A DNA stretch of 64,000 nucleotides. Origin: Empedobacter brevis NBRC 14943 = ATCC 43319. Lineage in GTDB: Bacteria > Bacteroidota > Bacteroidia > Flavobacteriales > Weeksellaceae. Made by a program: the position numbers and the translations under genes. The notes beneath the pieces are model-generated. The model was not told where the DNA came from and did not search any database. It saw only the letters and a program-made list of their open reading frames with translations. Positions 51,932 to 60,168 of the stretch are shown piece after piece. The stretch is from NCBI RefSeq assembly GCF_000382425.1, contig NZ_KB908302.1, positions 1-64,000 on the forward strand, in the 5' to 3' direction. Numbering within the stretch: position 1 is the first letter of the stretch; the number at the start of each line of letters is the position of its first letter.

Positions 51932-53191
51932 ATGGACATTTTTGAACGTTTAAAACAAAACCCTGGACCATTAGGTCAATTTGCTGATTATGGTGAAGGA
52001 TATTATGTTTTTCCTCAGTTAAAAGGAGAAATTGGACCGGTAATGGAATTCCAAGGTAAAAAAGTAATTACGTGGTCAATCAATAATTACTTAGGTTTAG
52101 CTAATCACCCGGAAGTTCGTAAAACTGATGCTGATGCAGCTGCAGAATATGGAATGGCTTACCCAATGGGAGCTCGTGCAATGTCTGGACAAACAGATTA
52201 TCATGCACAATTAGAGCAGGAATTGGCTGATTTTGTTCAAAAAGAGTCTGCTTATTTGATGAATTTCGGATACCAGGGAATGGTATCTACAATTGATGCC
52301 TTAGTATCTAAAAACGATGTAATTGTTTATGATGCCGAATGTCATGCTTGTATCGTTGACGGTGTTCGTTTACACTTTGGTAAGCGTTTTATTTACCAAC
52401 ACAACAACATCGAAAGTTTCGAAAAAACAATTGCCCGTGCGCGTAAATTAGCTGACAAACAAGGAGGCGGAATTTTAGTGATTACAGAAGGTGTTTTCGG
52501 AATGACTGGTAAACAAGGTATTTTGAAGGAAATTGCTGCTTTCAAAGATGAATATAAATTCCGTTTATTAGTAGATGATGCTCATGGTTTTGGTACATTA
52601 GGTAAAACTGGAGCCGGAGCTGGAGAAGAGCAGGGATGCCAAGATAAAATTGATATTTACTTCTCTACTTTTGCGAAGTCTATGGCTGGTTTCGGAGCTT
52701 TTATTGCAGGAAATAAAGACATTATTCGTATTCTAAAATATAACTTACGTTCTCAAATTTTTGCAAAATCATTGACAATGCCAATGGTGATCGGTGGTTT
52801 AAAGCGTCTTGAATTATTACGTTCTCAACCGGAACTAAAAAATAAGTTATGGCACAACGTAGAAAAAATTCAAAAAGGATTAGAAGAAAGAGGATTTGAT
52901 ATCGGAGGCTCTAATACTTGTGTTACACCAATCGTATTAAACGGTTCTCCTATTGAAGCAACTGTATTAGCGAAAGAAATGCGTGAAGAGTATGGAATAT
53001 TTGTTTCTGTTGTGGTTTATCCGGTAATTCCAAAAGGAATGATTATTTTCCGTATTATTCCAACTGCAGCTCACGAGGATGAACATATCGAATATACTTT
53101 AAATTCGTTTGCGGAAATTCGTAGTAAATTAGAAGATGGTTACTACAAGAGAAAAGCAGAAGAATTGAATGTAGATTTCGTTCAATACTAA
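51932..53191 (+). CDS. serine palmitoyltransferase-like / cysteate acyltransferase-type enzyme
   Basis: 419 residues, alpha-oxoamine synthase fold. The PLP lysine is K249 in FSTFAKSMAGFGAF. Other motifs are NYLGLANHPEV, VYDAECHACIVDG and LLVDDAHGFGTLG. The family joins an acyl-CoA or acyl-ACP to an amino acid with loss of CO2. Serine gives sphingolipids; cysteate gives 3-ketocapnine. Because the gene before it is a cysteate-synthase-type enzyme and serC/serA follow, the cysteate route is favoured. If serine is the substrate, the product is a sphingoid base. Confidence 0.85.
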   Translation: MDIFERLKQNPGPLGQFADYGEGYYVFPQLKGEIGPVMEFQGKKVITWSINNYLGLANHPEVRKTDADAAAEYGMAYPMGARAMSGQTDYHAQLEQELADFVQKESAYLMNFGYQGMVSTIDALVSKNDVIVYDAECHACIVDGVRLHFGKRFIYQHNNIESFEKTIARARKLADKQGGGILVITEGVFGMTGKQGILKEIAAFKDEYKFRLLVDDAHGFGTLGKTGAGAGEEQGCQDKIDIYFSTFAKSMAGFGAFIAGNKDIIRILKYNLRSQIFAKSLTMPMVIGGLKRLELLRSQPELKNKLWHNVEKIQKGLEERGFDIGGSNTCVTPIVLNGSPIEATVLAKEMREEYGIFVSVVVYPVIPKGMIIFRIIPTAAHEDEHIEYTLNSFAEIRSKLEDGYYKRKAEELNVDFVQY

Positions 53192-53215
53192 ATCACAATT
53201 AAATTAGAAGATATA

Positions 53216-53250
53216 AAAACCCTAAACTTTTTCAGTTTAGGGTTTTTTGT
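53216..53250 (+). terminator. rho-independent terminator
   Basis: AAAAACCCTAAACT pairs with AGTTTAGGGTTTTT, followed by a T-run, 25 bases after the acyltransferase gene. Confidence 0.92.
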
Positions 53251-53305
53251 TTGTATTCTGTTCAAAAGTAAAGCACGTTATCACGAATTACACCATTTGA
53301 TTTAC

Positions 53306-53313
53306 TATATTTG
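53306..53313 (+). promoter_or_regulatory. -7 element for serC
   Basis: TATATTTG matches TAnnTTTG, 41 bases before the serC ATG. Confidence 0.5.
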
Positions 53314-53354
53314 TTTACAATTAAAAACACACAAACACACAACAATTTTAATTT

Positions 53355-54425
53355 ATGAAAATTCACAATTTTAGTGCAGGACCATGCATTTTACCACAAG
53401 TCGTTTTCGACAAAATGGCACAAGCTTGTTTAGATTTCAACAATTCGGGAACATCTATCCTTGAAATTTCTCATCGTAGAAAGGATGCTGTAGAAGTAAT
53501 GGATACTGCAAGAGCATTGGTAAAAGAATTGATGAATGTTCCGGAAACACATGATGTAGTATTCATGCAAGGAGGAGCATCGTTGCAGTTTCCTACTGTT
53601 GCTTATAACTTATTAAGAGAAGGAGGAAAAGCTGCTTATACACAAACAGGAAAATGGGCAGAGAATGCAATAAAAGAAGCGAAACGTTTTGGAGAAATAG
53701 AAGTTATCGCTTCTTCTAAAGATAAAAACTATAATTATATTCCAAAAGGATATCCAATTCCTGCAGATGTAGATTATTTCCATTGTACCTCAAATAATAC
53801 GATTTTTGGAACACAAATGAAAGAATTCCCAACTTCATCAGTTCCTTTGGTATGTGATATGTCTTCAGATATTTTATCACGTGATATCGATGTATCAAAA
53901 TTTGGTGTAATTTATGCCGGAGCTCAAAAGAATATGGGGCCTGCCGGTTCTGCAGTTGCAATTGTTCAAAAAGATTTATTGGGAAAAACAGGACGTAATA
54001 TTCCTGACTATCTAAATTATGATGTCCACATCAAAAAAGAATCTTCTTTCAATACCTGGCCAGTCATTGCGATATATGGTGTTATGCTGAACTTACAATG
54101 GCTGAAAGAACAAGGTGGAGTAGAAGAGATTTCAAAAATTAATACAGCTAAGGCAGATGCAATGTATCATGAGATTGATCGTAATGGATTGTTTACAGGA
54201 ACTGCTGCAACAGAAGATCGTTCTCAAATGAACGCTACGTTTGTATTGAATAATGAAATTTTAAAAGCTGATTTTGATGCGATGTTGAAAGAAGCCGGAG
54301 TTGTTTCTTTAGCAGGACACCGTGATGTAGGTGGTTATCGTGCATCTATGTACAATGCCTTACCATTAGAATCTGTAGAGGTTCTGATAGAAGTAATGAA
54401 ACAATTTGAACAACAATTTGGATAA
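53355..54425 (+). CDS. serC: phosphoserine aminotransferase
   Basis: 356 residues, normal. It makes O-phospho-L-serine from 3-phosphohydroxypyruvate and glutamate in the cytosol. The PLP lysine is K192 in YAGAQKNMGPAG. Other motifs are NFSAGPCILP, ISHRRKDAVEV, FMQGGASLQF, and the C-terminal AGHRDVGGYRASMYNA. It lies between the acyltransferase gene and serA. It provides the phosphoserine for serine and possibly for cysteate. It has its own promoter. Confidence 0.95.
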   Translation: MKIHNFSAGPCILPQVVFDKMAQACLDFNNSGTSILEISHRRKDAVEVMDTARALVKELMNVPETHDVVFMQGGASLQFPTVAYNLLREGGKAAYTQTGKWAENAIKEAKRFGEIEVIASSKDKNYNYIPKGYPIPADVDYFHCTSNNTIFGTQMKEFPTSSVPLVCDMSSDILSRDIDVSKFGVIYAGAQKNMGPAGSAVAIVQKDLLGKTGRNIPDYLNYDVHIKKESSFNTWPVIAIYGVMLNLQWLKEQGGVEEISKINTAKADAMYHEIDRNGLFTGTAATEDRSQMNATFVLNNEILKADFDAMLKEAGVVSLAGHRDVGGYRASMYNALPLESVEVLIEVMKQFEQQFG

Positions 54426-54497
54426 ATCTTTTTGTATTAAGTAGTATCTACAATAATGACTTAATACATTTTACAATTTACATTTTACAATAAAACA

Positions 54498-55448
54498 ATG
54501 AAAATATTAGCGAACGACGGAATTTCTAAAGCAGGACAAGACGCTTTAGAAGCAAAAGGTTTCGAAGTAATAACTGCTCATGTAGCACAAGAACAATTAG
54601 AAAATTATATTAATAACAATGGAATTGAAGTACTTTTAGTGCGCTCTGCAACAAAAGTTCGTCAACCATTAATTGATGCGACAAACCTGAAAATTATTGG
54701 TCGTGGAGGTGTTGGTATGGATAACATTGATGTTGATTATGCACGTAACAAAGGAATCCAGGTTATCAACACACCTGCTTCTTCTTCTCAATCTGTAGCA
54801 GAATTTGTAATGGCACATTTATTCTCTATCGTTCGACATTTGCATAATGCCAATCGTACGATGCCATTAGAAGGAGATTCTAATTTCAATGGATTGAAAA
54901 AAGTGTATGCAAAAGCCATCGAATTGAGAGGGAAAACAATGGGTATTATTGGTTTTGGTCGAATTGGGATAGAAGTCATTCGGGAAGCAATTGGCTTGGG
55001 AATGAATATTTTAGTTTATGATAAATTCCCGGCGACACATGATATCGAATTAGAATTTTTTGATGGGCAGAAAGTGAACTTTACAATTACTTCTGTCGAT
55101 TTTGATGAAGTGATTACAAAAGCAGATTTTATTTCATTACATGTTCCTGCACAAAATGGATATATTTTAGGCGAAAAAGAATTTGCAAAAATGAAAGATG
55201 GCGTAATTGTAATCAATACAGCGCGAGGTGGAGTCGTAGACGAAAAAGCATTGGTTGATGCAATAGAAGCCGGAAAAGTGGCAGGAGCTGCTTTAGATGT
55301 ATTTGAAAATGAACCAACGCCTGAAATGGGATTATTAATGAACGAAGCTTTGTCTTTGTCTCCCCATATTGCAGGTTCTACGAATGAAGCTCAGGATAGA
55401 ATAGGGACAGAATTGGCAGCACAAATCGTAGAGATTTACGGAAAATAA
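54498..55448 (+). CDS. serA: D-3-phosphoglycerate dehydrogenase
   Basis: 316 residues, so the ACT regulatory domain of longer SerA is absent. NAD-binding GIIGFGRIGIEVIREA (about 149-164) and the catalytic pattern RGGVVDE with the helix HIAGSTNEAQ are visible, as are HVPAQNGYIL and VRSATKVRQP. It oxidises 3-phosphoglycerate to phosphohydroxypyruvate. It follows serC by 72 bases. The order serC-serA-DUF1015 is typical of Bacteroidota. Confidence 0.92.
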   Translation: MKILANDGISKAGQDALEAKGFEVITAHVAQEQLENYINNNGIEVLLVRSATKVRQPLIDATNLKIIGRGGVGMDNIDVDYARNKGIQVINTPASSSQSVAEFVMAHLFSIVRHLHNANRTMPLEGDSNFNGLKKVYAKAIELRGKTMGIIGFGRIGIEVIREAIGLGMNILVYDKFPATHDIELEFFDGQKVNFTITSVDFDEVITKADFISLHVPAQNGYILGEKEFAKMKDGVIVINTARGGVVDEKALVDAIEAGKVAGAALDVFENEPTPEMGLLMNEALSLSPHIAGSTNEAQDRIGTELAAQIVEIYGK

Positions 55449-55481
55449 TTTTGGTTTTTATTCCATTTAAATTTACTTGAA

Positions 55482-56729
55482 ATGCCACAATTTAAACCAT
55501 TCAAAGGAATTCGTCCGACAGAAGAAACTTCTCAAGAGTTTGTGACCCTTGCCGTGAATCAATATTCGAAAGAAGAGGTAGATTATTATATCAATACAAG
55601 AGAAAATTCTTTCTTGCATATTATTTTACCAACGTGGGACGAATCGATCACGGATTCGAAAGACAGATTTAGAAAAGTTCGCCAGAATTTGGAAGAATTT
55701 ATTGAAAAGAAGATCTTGATTCAGGATAAATCATCATTCTATATCTACCAGGTTATCCAGTCTGATGGTCGAGAAACAAAAGGTCTTTTGGGACTTGTAA
55801 GTATAGAAGATTATCGGAATAACAAAATTAAAAAACACGAAGAGACATTGGAACGCCGTGTCGAATTGTTTGCTGAATATTTAAAAGAATCTCATTTTCA
55901 TGCTGAACCTGTTTTGTTGACCTATCCACCTGCTCAAAGGGTAGATTTGTTGATAGATACAGAGATGAAACGTAAACCGATCCTGAAAATAGAAGAAGCT
56001 AACGGAACGCAACATTTATTGTGGAGAGTTGACAATCGATTAAACTTGAAACAACTGAAAGATTCCATCGAAAAATTAGACGAATTGTATATCGCAGATG
56101 GACATCATCGAATGGAAAGTTCGGAACGTTATACAAAATATGCAACAGAATCTTCTAAAGAGAAGGTATACGGAAATGAAGCGTTTAATTATACTTTGGC
56201 GCTACTGGTTTCGAATAAAGAATTGATGATAAATGATTATAATCGTTTGATTCAAGATTTGAATGGCTTATCACCGGAAGAGTTTATTCAGCGTTTGGAA
56301 GCGTATTTTGAAATTATTCCGAAAAAAGAGGAGCTAACTGTTCCCACGAAAAAACATCATTTGGTAATGTATTTAGATGGTCAGTTTTATAGCCTTTATG
56401 TTAAGAATAATCTGCTTCATACAGAAGGTTTAAGTGAATTGGATACCTATATTTTTGAAGAAACTGTTTTGAAACCAATTTTAAATATTCAAGATTCTAA
56501 AAAAGATAAACGTGTTCATTACGAATGCGGAACGCGTGATAAAGCAGGAATAGAAGCATTGAAGAATAAAGTGGATCATCACGATTATGTGGCCGCATTT
56601 GCTTTCTATCCTGTCGATGTAAAGGATTTACAATTGATCTCAGATTTAGGGCTTAAAATGCCTCCTAAAAGTACGTATATCGAACCAAAACCATTGAGTG
56701 GTTTTGCCGTATTTGATTTGAAAGAATAA
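55482..56729 (+). CDS. DUF1015 family protein
   Basis: 415 residues. The opening is FKPFKGIRPTEETSQEF, and the family marks are ADGHHRMESSERYT (about 205-218), RPT blocks and the C-terminal SGFAVFDL. This is the DUF1015 family (COG4198). I know no proven activity for it; the position after serA suggests that it takes part in serine or phosphoserine metabolism, for example as a phosphatase or kinase. No classical SerB is in the window. It is cytosolic. It lies 33 bases after serA. Confidence 0.82.
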   Translation: MPQFKPFKGIRPTEETSQEFVTLAVNQYSKEEVDYYINTRENSFLHIILPTWDESITDSKDRFRKVRQNLEEFIEKKILIQDKSSFYIYQVIQSDGRETKGLLGLVSIEDYRNNKIKKHEETLERRVELFAEYLKESHFHAEPVLLTYPPAQRVDLLIDTEMKRKPILKIEEANGTQHLLWRVDNRLNLKQLKDSIEKLDELYIADGHHRMESSERYTKYATESSKEKVYGNEAFNYTLALLVSNKELMINDYNRLIQDLNGLSPEEFIQRLEAYFEIIPKKEELTVPTKKHHLVMYLDGQFYSLYVKNNLLHTEGLSELDTYIFEETVLKPILNIQDSKKDKRVHYECGTRDKAGIEALKNKVDHHDYVAAFAFYPVDVKDLQLISDLGLKMPPKSTYIEPKPLSGFAVFDLKE

Positions 56730-56735
56730 AATAAA

Positions 56736-57395
56736 ATGAGTATTCAAGATAATTTAAAAACAATTGAACCGACAATCCCTGCTCATGTAACACTTGTTGC
56801 GGTTTCTAAAACAAAACCAGTTGAAGATGTACAGGAAGCTTATGAAGCAGGAATCAGAGATTTTGGTGAAAATAAAATACAAGAAATGTGCGATAAATAC
56901 GAAGTTCTTCCAAAAGATATTCGTTGGCACATGATTGGACATGTACAGACCAATAAAGTAAAGTACATGGCTCCTTTTGTACATTTGATTCACGGAGTTG
57001 ATAGTCTGAAATTATTAAAAGAAATTGATAAGCAAGCACAAAAAAATAATCGGGTAATTGATGTGTTATTGCAGCAATTTATTGCAGATGAAGAAACTAA
57101 ATTTGGATTAGATGACAAAGAAATACGCCAAATAATGCAGGAAGAAATTCAAAGTTTGCCTCATATTAGAGTTGTAGGTTTGATGGGAATGGCAACATTC
57201 ACGGATGATGAAAATCAAATCAGAAACGAGTTTAAAACGCTAAAATCTAATTTTGAATATTTGAAAAATAATTTCGAAAATATTTCGATTTTATCAATTG
57301 GAATGTCCGGTGATTATCAAATAGCAATAGAAGAAGGGAGTACAATGGTTCGTATTGGAAGCTCCATTTTTGGATATCGTAACTATTCGATTTAA
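56736..57395 (+). CDS. YggS-family PLP homeostasis protein
   Basis: 219 residues. The PLP lysine is K25 in VAVSKTKPVEDV; RWHMIGHVQTNK, GLMGMATF and the C-terminal MSGDYQIAIEEGSTMVRIG bind the cofactor phosphate. It is a single-domain type III fold protein that binds and balances free pyridoxal phosphate rather than catalysing a reaction. It follows the DUF1015 gene by six bases, so it is in that operon. It may buffer PLP for the neighbouring PLP enzymes. Confidence 0.9.
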   Translation: MSIQDNLKTIEPTIPAHVTLVAVSKTKPVEDVQEAYEAGIRDFGENKIQEMCDKYEVLPKDIRWHMIGHVQTNKVKYMAPFVHLIHGVDSLKLLKEIDKQAQKNNRVIDVLLQQFIADEETKFGLDDKEIRQIMQEEIQSLPHIRVVGLMGMATFTDDENQIRNEFKTLKSNFEYLKNNFENISILSIGMSGDYQIAIEEGSTMVRIGSSIFGYRNYSI

Positions 57396-57416
57396 AAGAA
57401 ATCTCACAAAATAATA

Positions 57417-57452
57417 AAGCCCCTAAAACGTAAACTTTAGGGGCTTGTTTTT
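57417..57452. terminator. bidirectional terminator
   Basis: AAGCCCCTAAA pairs with TTTAGGGGCTT with a nine-base loop, and a T-run follows. It separates two convergent genes. Confidence 0.9.
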
Positions 57453-57474
57453 TTTATTTTTCAGATGAGGTTTT

Positions 57475-58413
57475 CTAAAAAGGCAATGTGTCTAAATTGA
57501 CATTTCCACCAGAAATAATTATCCCGATATTTGTATTTTTATAACGTTCTTTCTCTTTAATAAGAGCTGCAAAAGCAACAGCTGAAGAAGATTCACAAAT
57601 AATTTTTAATCGTTCCCAAATTAATTTCATCGCAGCAATTATTTCTTCTTCTGTAACGCGGATTATTTTTTCTACACCTTTTTGTATAATAGGAAAATTA
57701 ATATCACCCAATGTTGTTTTTAATCCGTCTGCAATCGTATTTGTGGTAACATTTGATTCAATTTGACCACTTAACAAAGAACGAAAAGCATCATCAGCTT
57801 CAAAGGGTTCACCTCCGATTACTTTACAATTTGTTCCAAAATGTTCGGCAGCGATTGCCGTTCCGGCAATAAGACCTCCACCTCCTACAGGAGCGAAGAT
57901 ATACTCTAAATCCGGTTGAGTTTCTAATAATTCTTTTGCTGCTGTACCTTGACCGAAAATAACATGTAGATCATTCGAAGGGTGAATAAAAGTCGCTCCT
58001 TTTTGCTCTTGAATTTCTTTTGCTGCTTTTTCTCGGGCTGCTAATGTCGATTTACATTCGATAATTTTTCCATTATATGCTTTTACTGCCTCTTTTTTGA
58101 CTTGAGGTGCGCTATCAGGCATCACAATAAAAGCATCAATTCCTTGACTTTTGGCAGCAAGAGCCAGAGCTTGAGCAAAATTTCCGGAAGAATGTGTAAC
58201 GACTCCTTTTTGTTTTTGCTCCTCAGAAAGTAACATGACAGCATTAGTAGCGCCCCTCATTTTGAAAGCACCCATTTTTTGGAAGTTTTCACACTTAAAA
58301 AATAAATTCGCTCCAACCATTTCATTTAGTAAAGTAGAGGTTAAAATAGGTGTATTGTGAATAAAAGGTTTTATACGCTTTTGCGTTTCAATCATTATTT
58401 TTTTGTACATCAT
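57475..58413 (-). CDS. threonine/serine dehydratase-type PLP enzyme
   Basis: 312 residues. The PLP lysine is in GAFKMRGATNAV (about residues 49-60). SSGNFAQALA and the tetraglycine loop PVGGGGLIAG bind the cofactor phosphate. There is no ACT domain, so it is like the short catabolic dehydratases or serine racemases. It deaminates threonine or serine to a 2-oxo acid via an enamine. The ATG overlaps the RidA stop by one base (TAATG). RidA clears the reactive enamine, which supports the role. Confidence 0.88.
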   Translation of the reverse strand: MMYKKIMIETQKRIKPFIHNTPILTSTLLNEMVGANLFFKCENFQKMGAFKMRGATNAVMLLSEEQKQKGVVTHSSGNFAQALALAAKSQGIDAFIVMPDSAPQVKKEAVKAYNGKIIECKSTLAAREKAAKEIQEQKGATFIHPSNDLHVIFGQGTAAKELLETQPDLEYIFAPVGGGGLIAGTAIAAEHFGTNCKVIGGEPFEADDAFRSLLSGQIESNVTTNTIADGLKTTLGDINFPIIQKGVEKIIRVTEEEIIAAMKLIWERLKIICESSSAVAFAALIKEKERYKNTNIGIIISGGNVNLDTLPF

Positions 58414-58790
58414 TAGGGTTTTAAGATTGCAGTTACTTCAATTTCGATCAATGCACCATAATGTAATTCATTCGTAGGAATAATACATCTTACCGGTTGA
58501 TGCGTCCCAAAAAACTTACTGTAAACAGTGTTTACTTCATCCCAAAGCTTAATAGAAGGAATGTAAATACGACCCTGGAGAACATTATTTTTATCACTTC
58601 CGGCTTCGTGCAAAATAGACGCTATATTTTTTAAAACCAAAATGGTTTGTTCCGAAATTGTTCTGGGAATCGTCTTGGTTTGCGGATCAATAGGCAATTG
58701 CCCCGATAGATACAAAATACCGTTGTGTTCAATGCATTGGGAATAATGGCCATTTGGAGCCAACATGTTTTCAGTCTGAATGATTCTCAT
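58413..58790 (-). CDS. RidA-family deaminase (enamine/imine hydrolase)
   Basis: 125 residues from the ATG at 58790; an earlier in-frame start would run into the operator DNA. Marks are YSQCIEHNGILYLSGQLPIDP, the active-site arginine (QPVRCIIPTNELHYGALIEIEV) and a C-terminal beta strand. RidA enzymes hydrolyse the reactive 2-aminoacrylate-type intermediates. It is the first gene of a two-gene operon with a dehydratase that produces such compounds. Cytosolic, and regulated by the palindrome upstream. Confidence 0.88.
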   Translation of the reverse strand: MRIIQTENMLAPNGHYSQCIEHNGILYLSGQLPIDPQTKTIPRTISEQTILVLKNIASILHEAGSDKNNVLQGRIYIPSIKLWDEVNTVYSKFFGTHQPVRCIIPTNELHYGALIEIEVTAILKP

Positions 58791-58809
58791 TTTTTTGATT
58801 TTTAAAATA

Positions 58810-58827
58810 TATCTTGATATAAAGATA
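58810..58827. promoter_or_regulatory. second MarR-like operator (TATCTTGATATAAAGATA)
   Basis: An 18-bp sequence, near-palindromic, that differs in one base from the centre of the perfect palindrome at 58846-58863. The two copies are 36 bp apart. It lies near the predicted start of the leftward transcript. Confidence 0.55.
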
Positions 58828-58832
58828 TATAA

Positions 58833-58840
58833 CAAAAGTA
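58833..58840 (-). promoter_or_regulatory. -7 element for ridA operon
   Basis: The minus strand reads TACTTTTG, 43 bases before the RidA ATG. It is the mirror image of the marR element. Confidence 0.5.
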
Positions 58841-58868
58841 CAACTTATCTTGATATCAAGATAAGTTG

Positions 58869-58876
58869 TACTTTTG
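58869..58876 (+). promoter_or_regulatory. -7 element for marR
   Basis: TACTTTTG matches TAnnTTTG and lies 17 bases before the marR ATG at 58894. Confidence 0.5.
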
Positions 58877-58893
58877 TTTTTTTAGTAAGTGTA

Positions 58894-59391
58894 ATGGAAA
58901 AAGAGAATGATTTAATTGATGCATTAGTAGCAGAATGGAATGTTGAACGTCCTGATTTGGATGTGGAAGCGATGCAGATTGTTGGACGGATTATGAGATT
59001 GGGAAAAATATTTGAGAATAGAGCGAGTCATGTTTTAAAGGAGAATGAAATTTATTATACTGATTTAGATGTTTTGGCAACGCTTAGACGTACCGGTTTT
59101 CCTTATCAATTATCTCCGAAACAATTGATGAAATCTGTTGTGCTTACTTCCGGAGCAATGACGGCACTTTTAAACCGTCTCACAAAATTAGAATTGATTT
59201 ACCGTGCACCTGATGAAAATGACGGACGAATAAGTTTGGCAGGTCTTACAGAAAAAGGCAGAGAAGTTATAGATAAAGCAATTGAGAAAAGATTTGATGA
59301 AGCAAAAGATTCAATTGAAATTTTGAATAAGAAAGAACAGGAAGATTTGGCCATTTTATTAAAACGGTTATTGGTGAATTTGGATAAATAA
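58894..59391 (+). CDS. MarR-family transcription regulator
   Basis: 165 residues from the ATG at 58894; an upstream frame is open through the palindrome but is not expected to be translated. The winged helix has YTDLDVLATLRRTG, then LSPKQLMKSVVLTSGAMTALLNRL (recognition), and the wing RAPDENDGRISLAGLTEKG. MarR dimers bind palindromes, so the divergent operator at 58831-58878 is its likely target. It probably controls the dehydratase/RidA pair. Its ligand is unknown. Confidence 0.9.
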   Translation: MEKENDLIDALVAEWNVERPDLDVEAMQIVGRIMRLGKIFENRASHVLKENEIYYTDLDVLATLRRTGFPYQLSPKQLMKSVVLTSGAMTALLNRLTKLELIYRAPDENDGRISLAGLTEKGREVIDKAIEKRFDEAKDSIEILNKKEQEDLAILLKRLLVNLDK

Positions 59392-59408
59392 TGAATTTTT
59401 TATTTTTG

Positions 59409-59450
59409 AAACTGTTGTGTTTTTTAAATTAACAAAAAACACAACAGTTT
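59409..59450. terminator. bidirectional terminator
   Basis: AAACTGTTGTGTTTTT pairs with AAAAACACAACAGTTT around an A/T loop, with T-runs on both sides. Confidence 0.88.
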
Positions 59451-59509
59451 ATTAATAGAACTTTTTAAAGAAGTATTTAAATTAAATTTATAATCAGGAT
59501 ACTTTTTAT

Positions 59510-60157
59510 TTAATGAAATTTATTTTCATAATCTTCTAGAGAAACCATAGAATCTACTCTATCAAATTTTAATTCATCTGTTCTTTTAGTTAAATCTATT
59601 TTATTTTTGAATTGTTCTATTTTGTTTGAACCAAAGTGAAAAATAATATATGTTAATGAATCTTTTTTATAATTATCATCCGATGAAACTCCTGCAACTA
59701 AATATTTTTGATTAAACGAAAATAATCGAATAGGTTTTATATTTATCTTAATTTTACCTTCTTCATTAAAATTTATATCATCAATATTTCGTTCATCTAT
59801 TATTTCAGCTCCATAATTAGGTGTATCTACCCAATTAATGGAATAAGGATATGGTAAAGGATAACGATACCAATCTCTAAATCCTCTATTTGTATAAAAA
59901 GAGAGTGGTATCTCGCGATGGAGAAAGTCTGGAGTATAATTTTTCAATAATTCTATTTGTTTAGTATTCTTAGGATTTTCAGGTTCAAAATTTAATGTAA
60001 GAAGAAAAGAAATAAATGTAACAAATCCAAAGATTAGTAAATAAATTAAACTATTATTTCTAACTATCTTTTTGTCCCAACTAATCATAATTCTAAAAAA
60101 GAAAATGAAACACGTAAGAATTAAAATACAAGTTGTGGTTATTAATATTTTGTACAT
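59510..60157 (-). CDS. membrane protein of unknown function
   Basis: 215 residues. Two helices lie near the N-terminus (about 5-23 and 36-55), then a periplasmic or cytosolic part rich in Asn, Asp and Lys. No domain recognised. It begins 11 bases after the stop of the large lipoprotein at 60169, so it may be its partner. The AT content is high. A function cannot be given. Confidence 0.55.
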   Translation of the reverse strand: MYKILITTTCILILTCFIFFFRIMISWDKKIVRNNSLIYLLIFGFVTFISFLLTLNFEPENPKNTKQIELLKNYTPDFLHREIPLSFYTNRGFRDWYRYPLPYPYSINWVDTPNYGAEIIDERNIDDINFNEEGKIKINIKPIRLFSFNQKYLVAGVSSDDNYKKDSLTYIIFHFGSNKIEQFKNKIDLTKRTDELKFDRVDSMVSLEDYENKFH

Positions 60158-60168
60158 AATCTATTTAT

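Larger units (their letters stand above)
58831..58878. promoter_or_regulatory. perfect 48-bp palindrome: divergent promoter and operator
   Basis: Bases 58831-58854 are the exact reverse complement of 58855-58878. The centre is TATCTTGATATCAAGATA (58846-58863), a MarR-type operator. The -7 elements TACTTTTG at 58869-58876 (plus) and 58833-58840 (minus) are mirror copies inside the same palindrome. It probably controls both ridA and marR. Confidence 0.75.

Noticed and set aside
58831-58878. Perfect palindrome as a transcription terminator
   Set aside because: It lies between two divergent start codons, has -7 elements on each strand, and a central MarR-like operator. A terminator there makes no sense.
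58780-58893. Upstream extension of the MarR frame, which would make it 203 residues
   Set aside because: The extra part runs through the perfect palindrome and the promoter, and codes for hydrophobic low-complexity sequence. The ATG at 58894 gives a normal MarR length.
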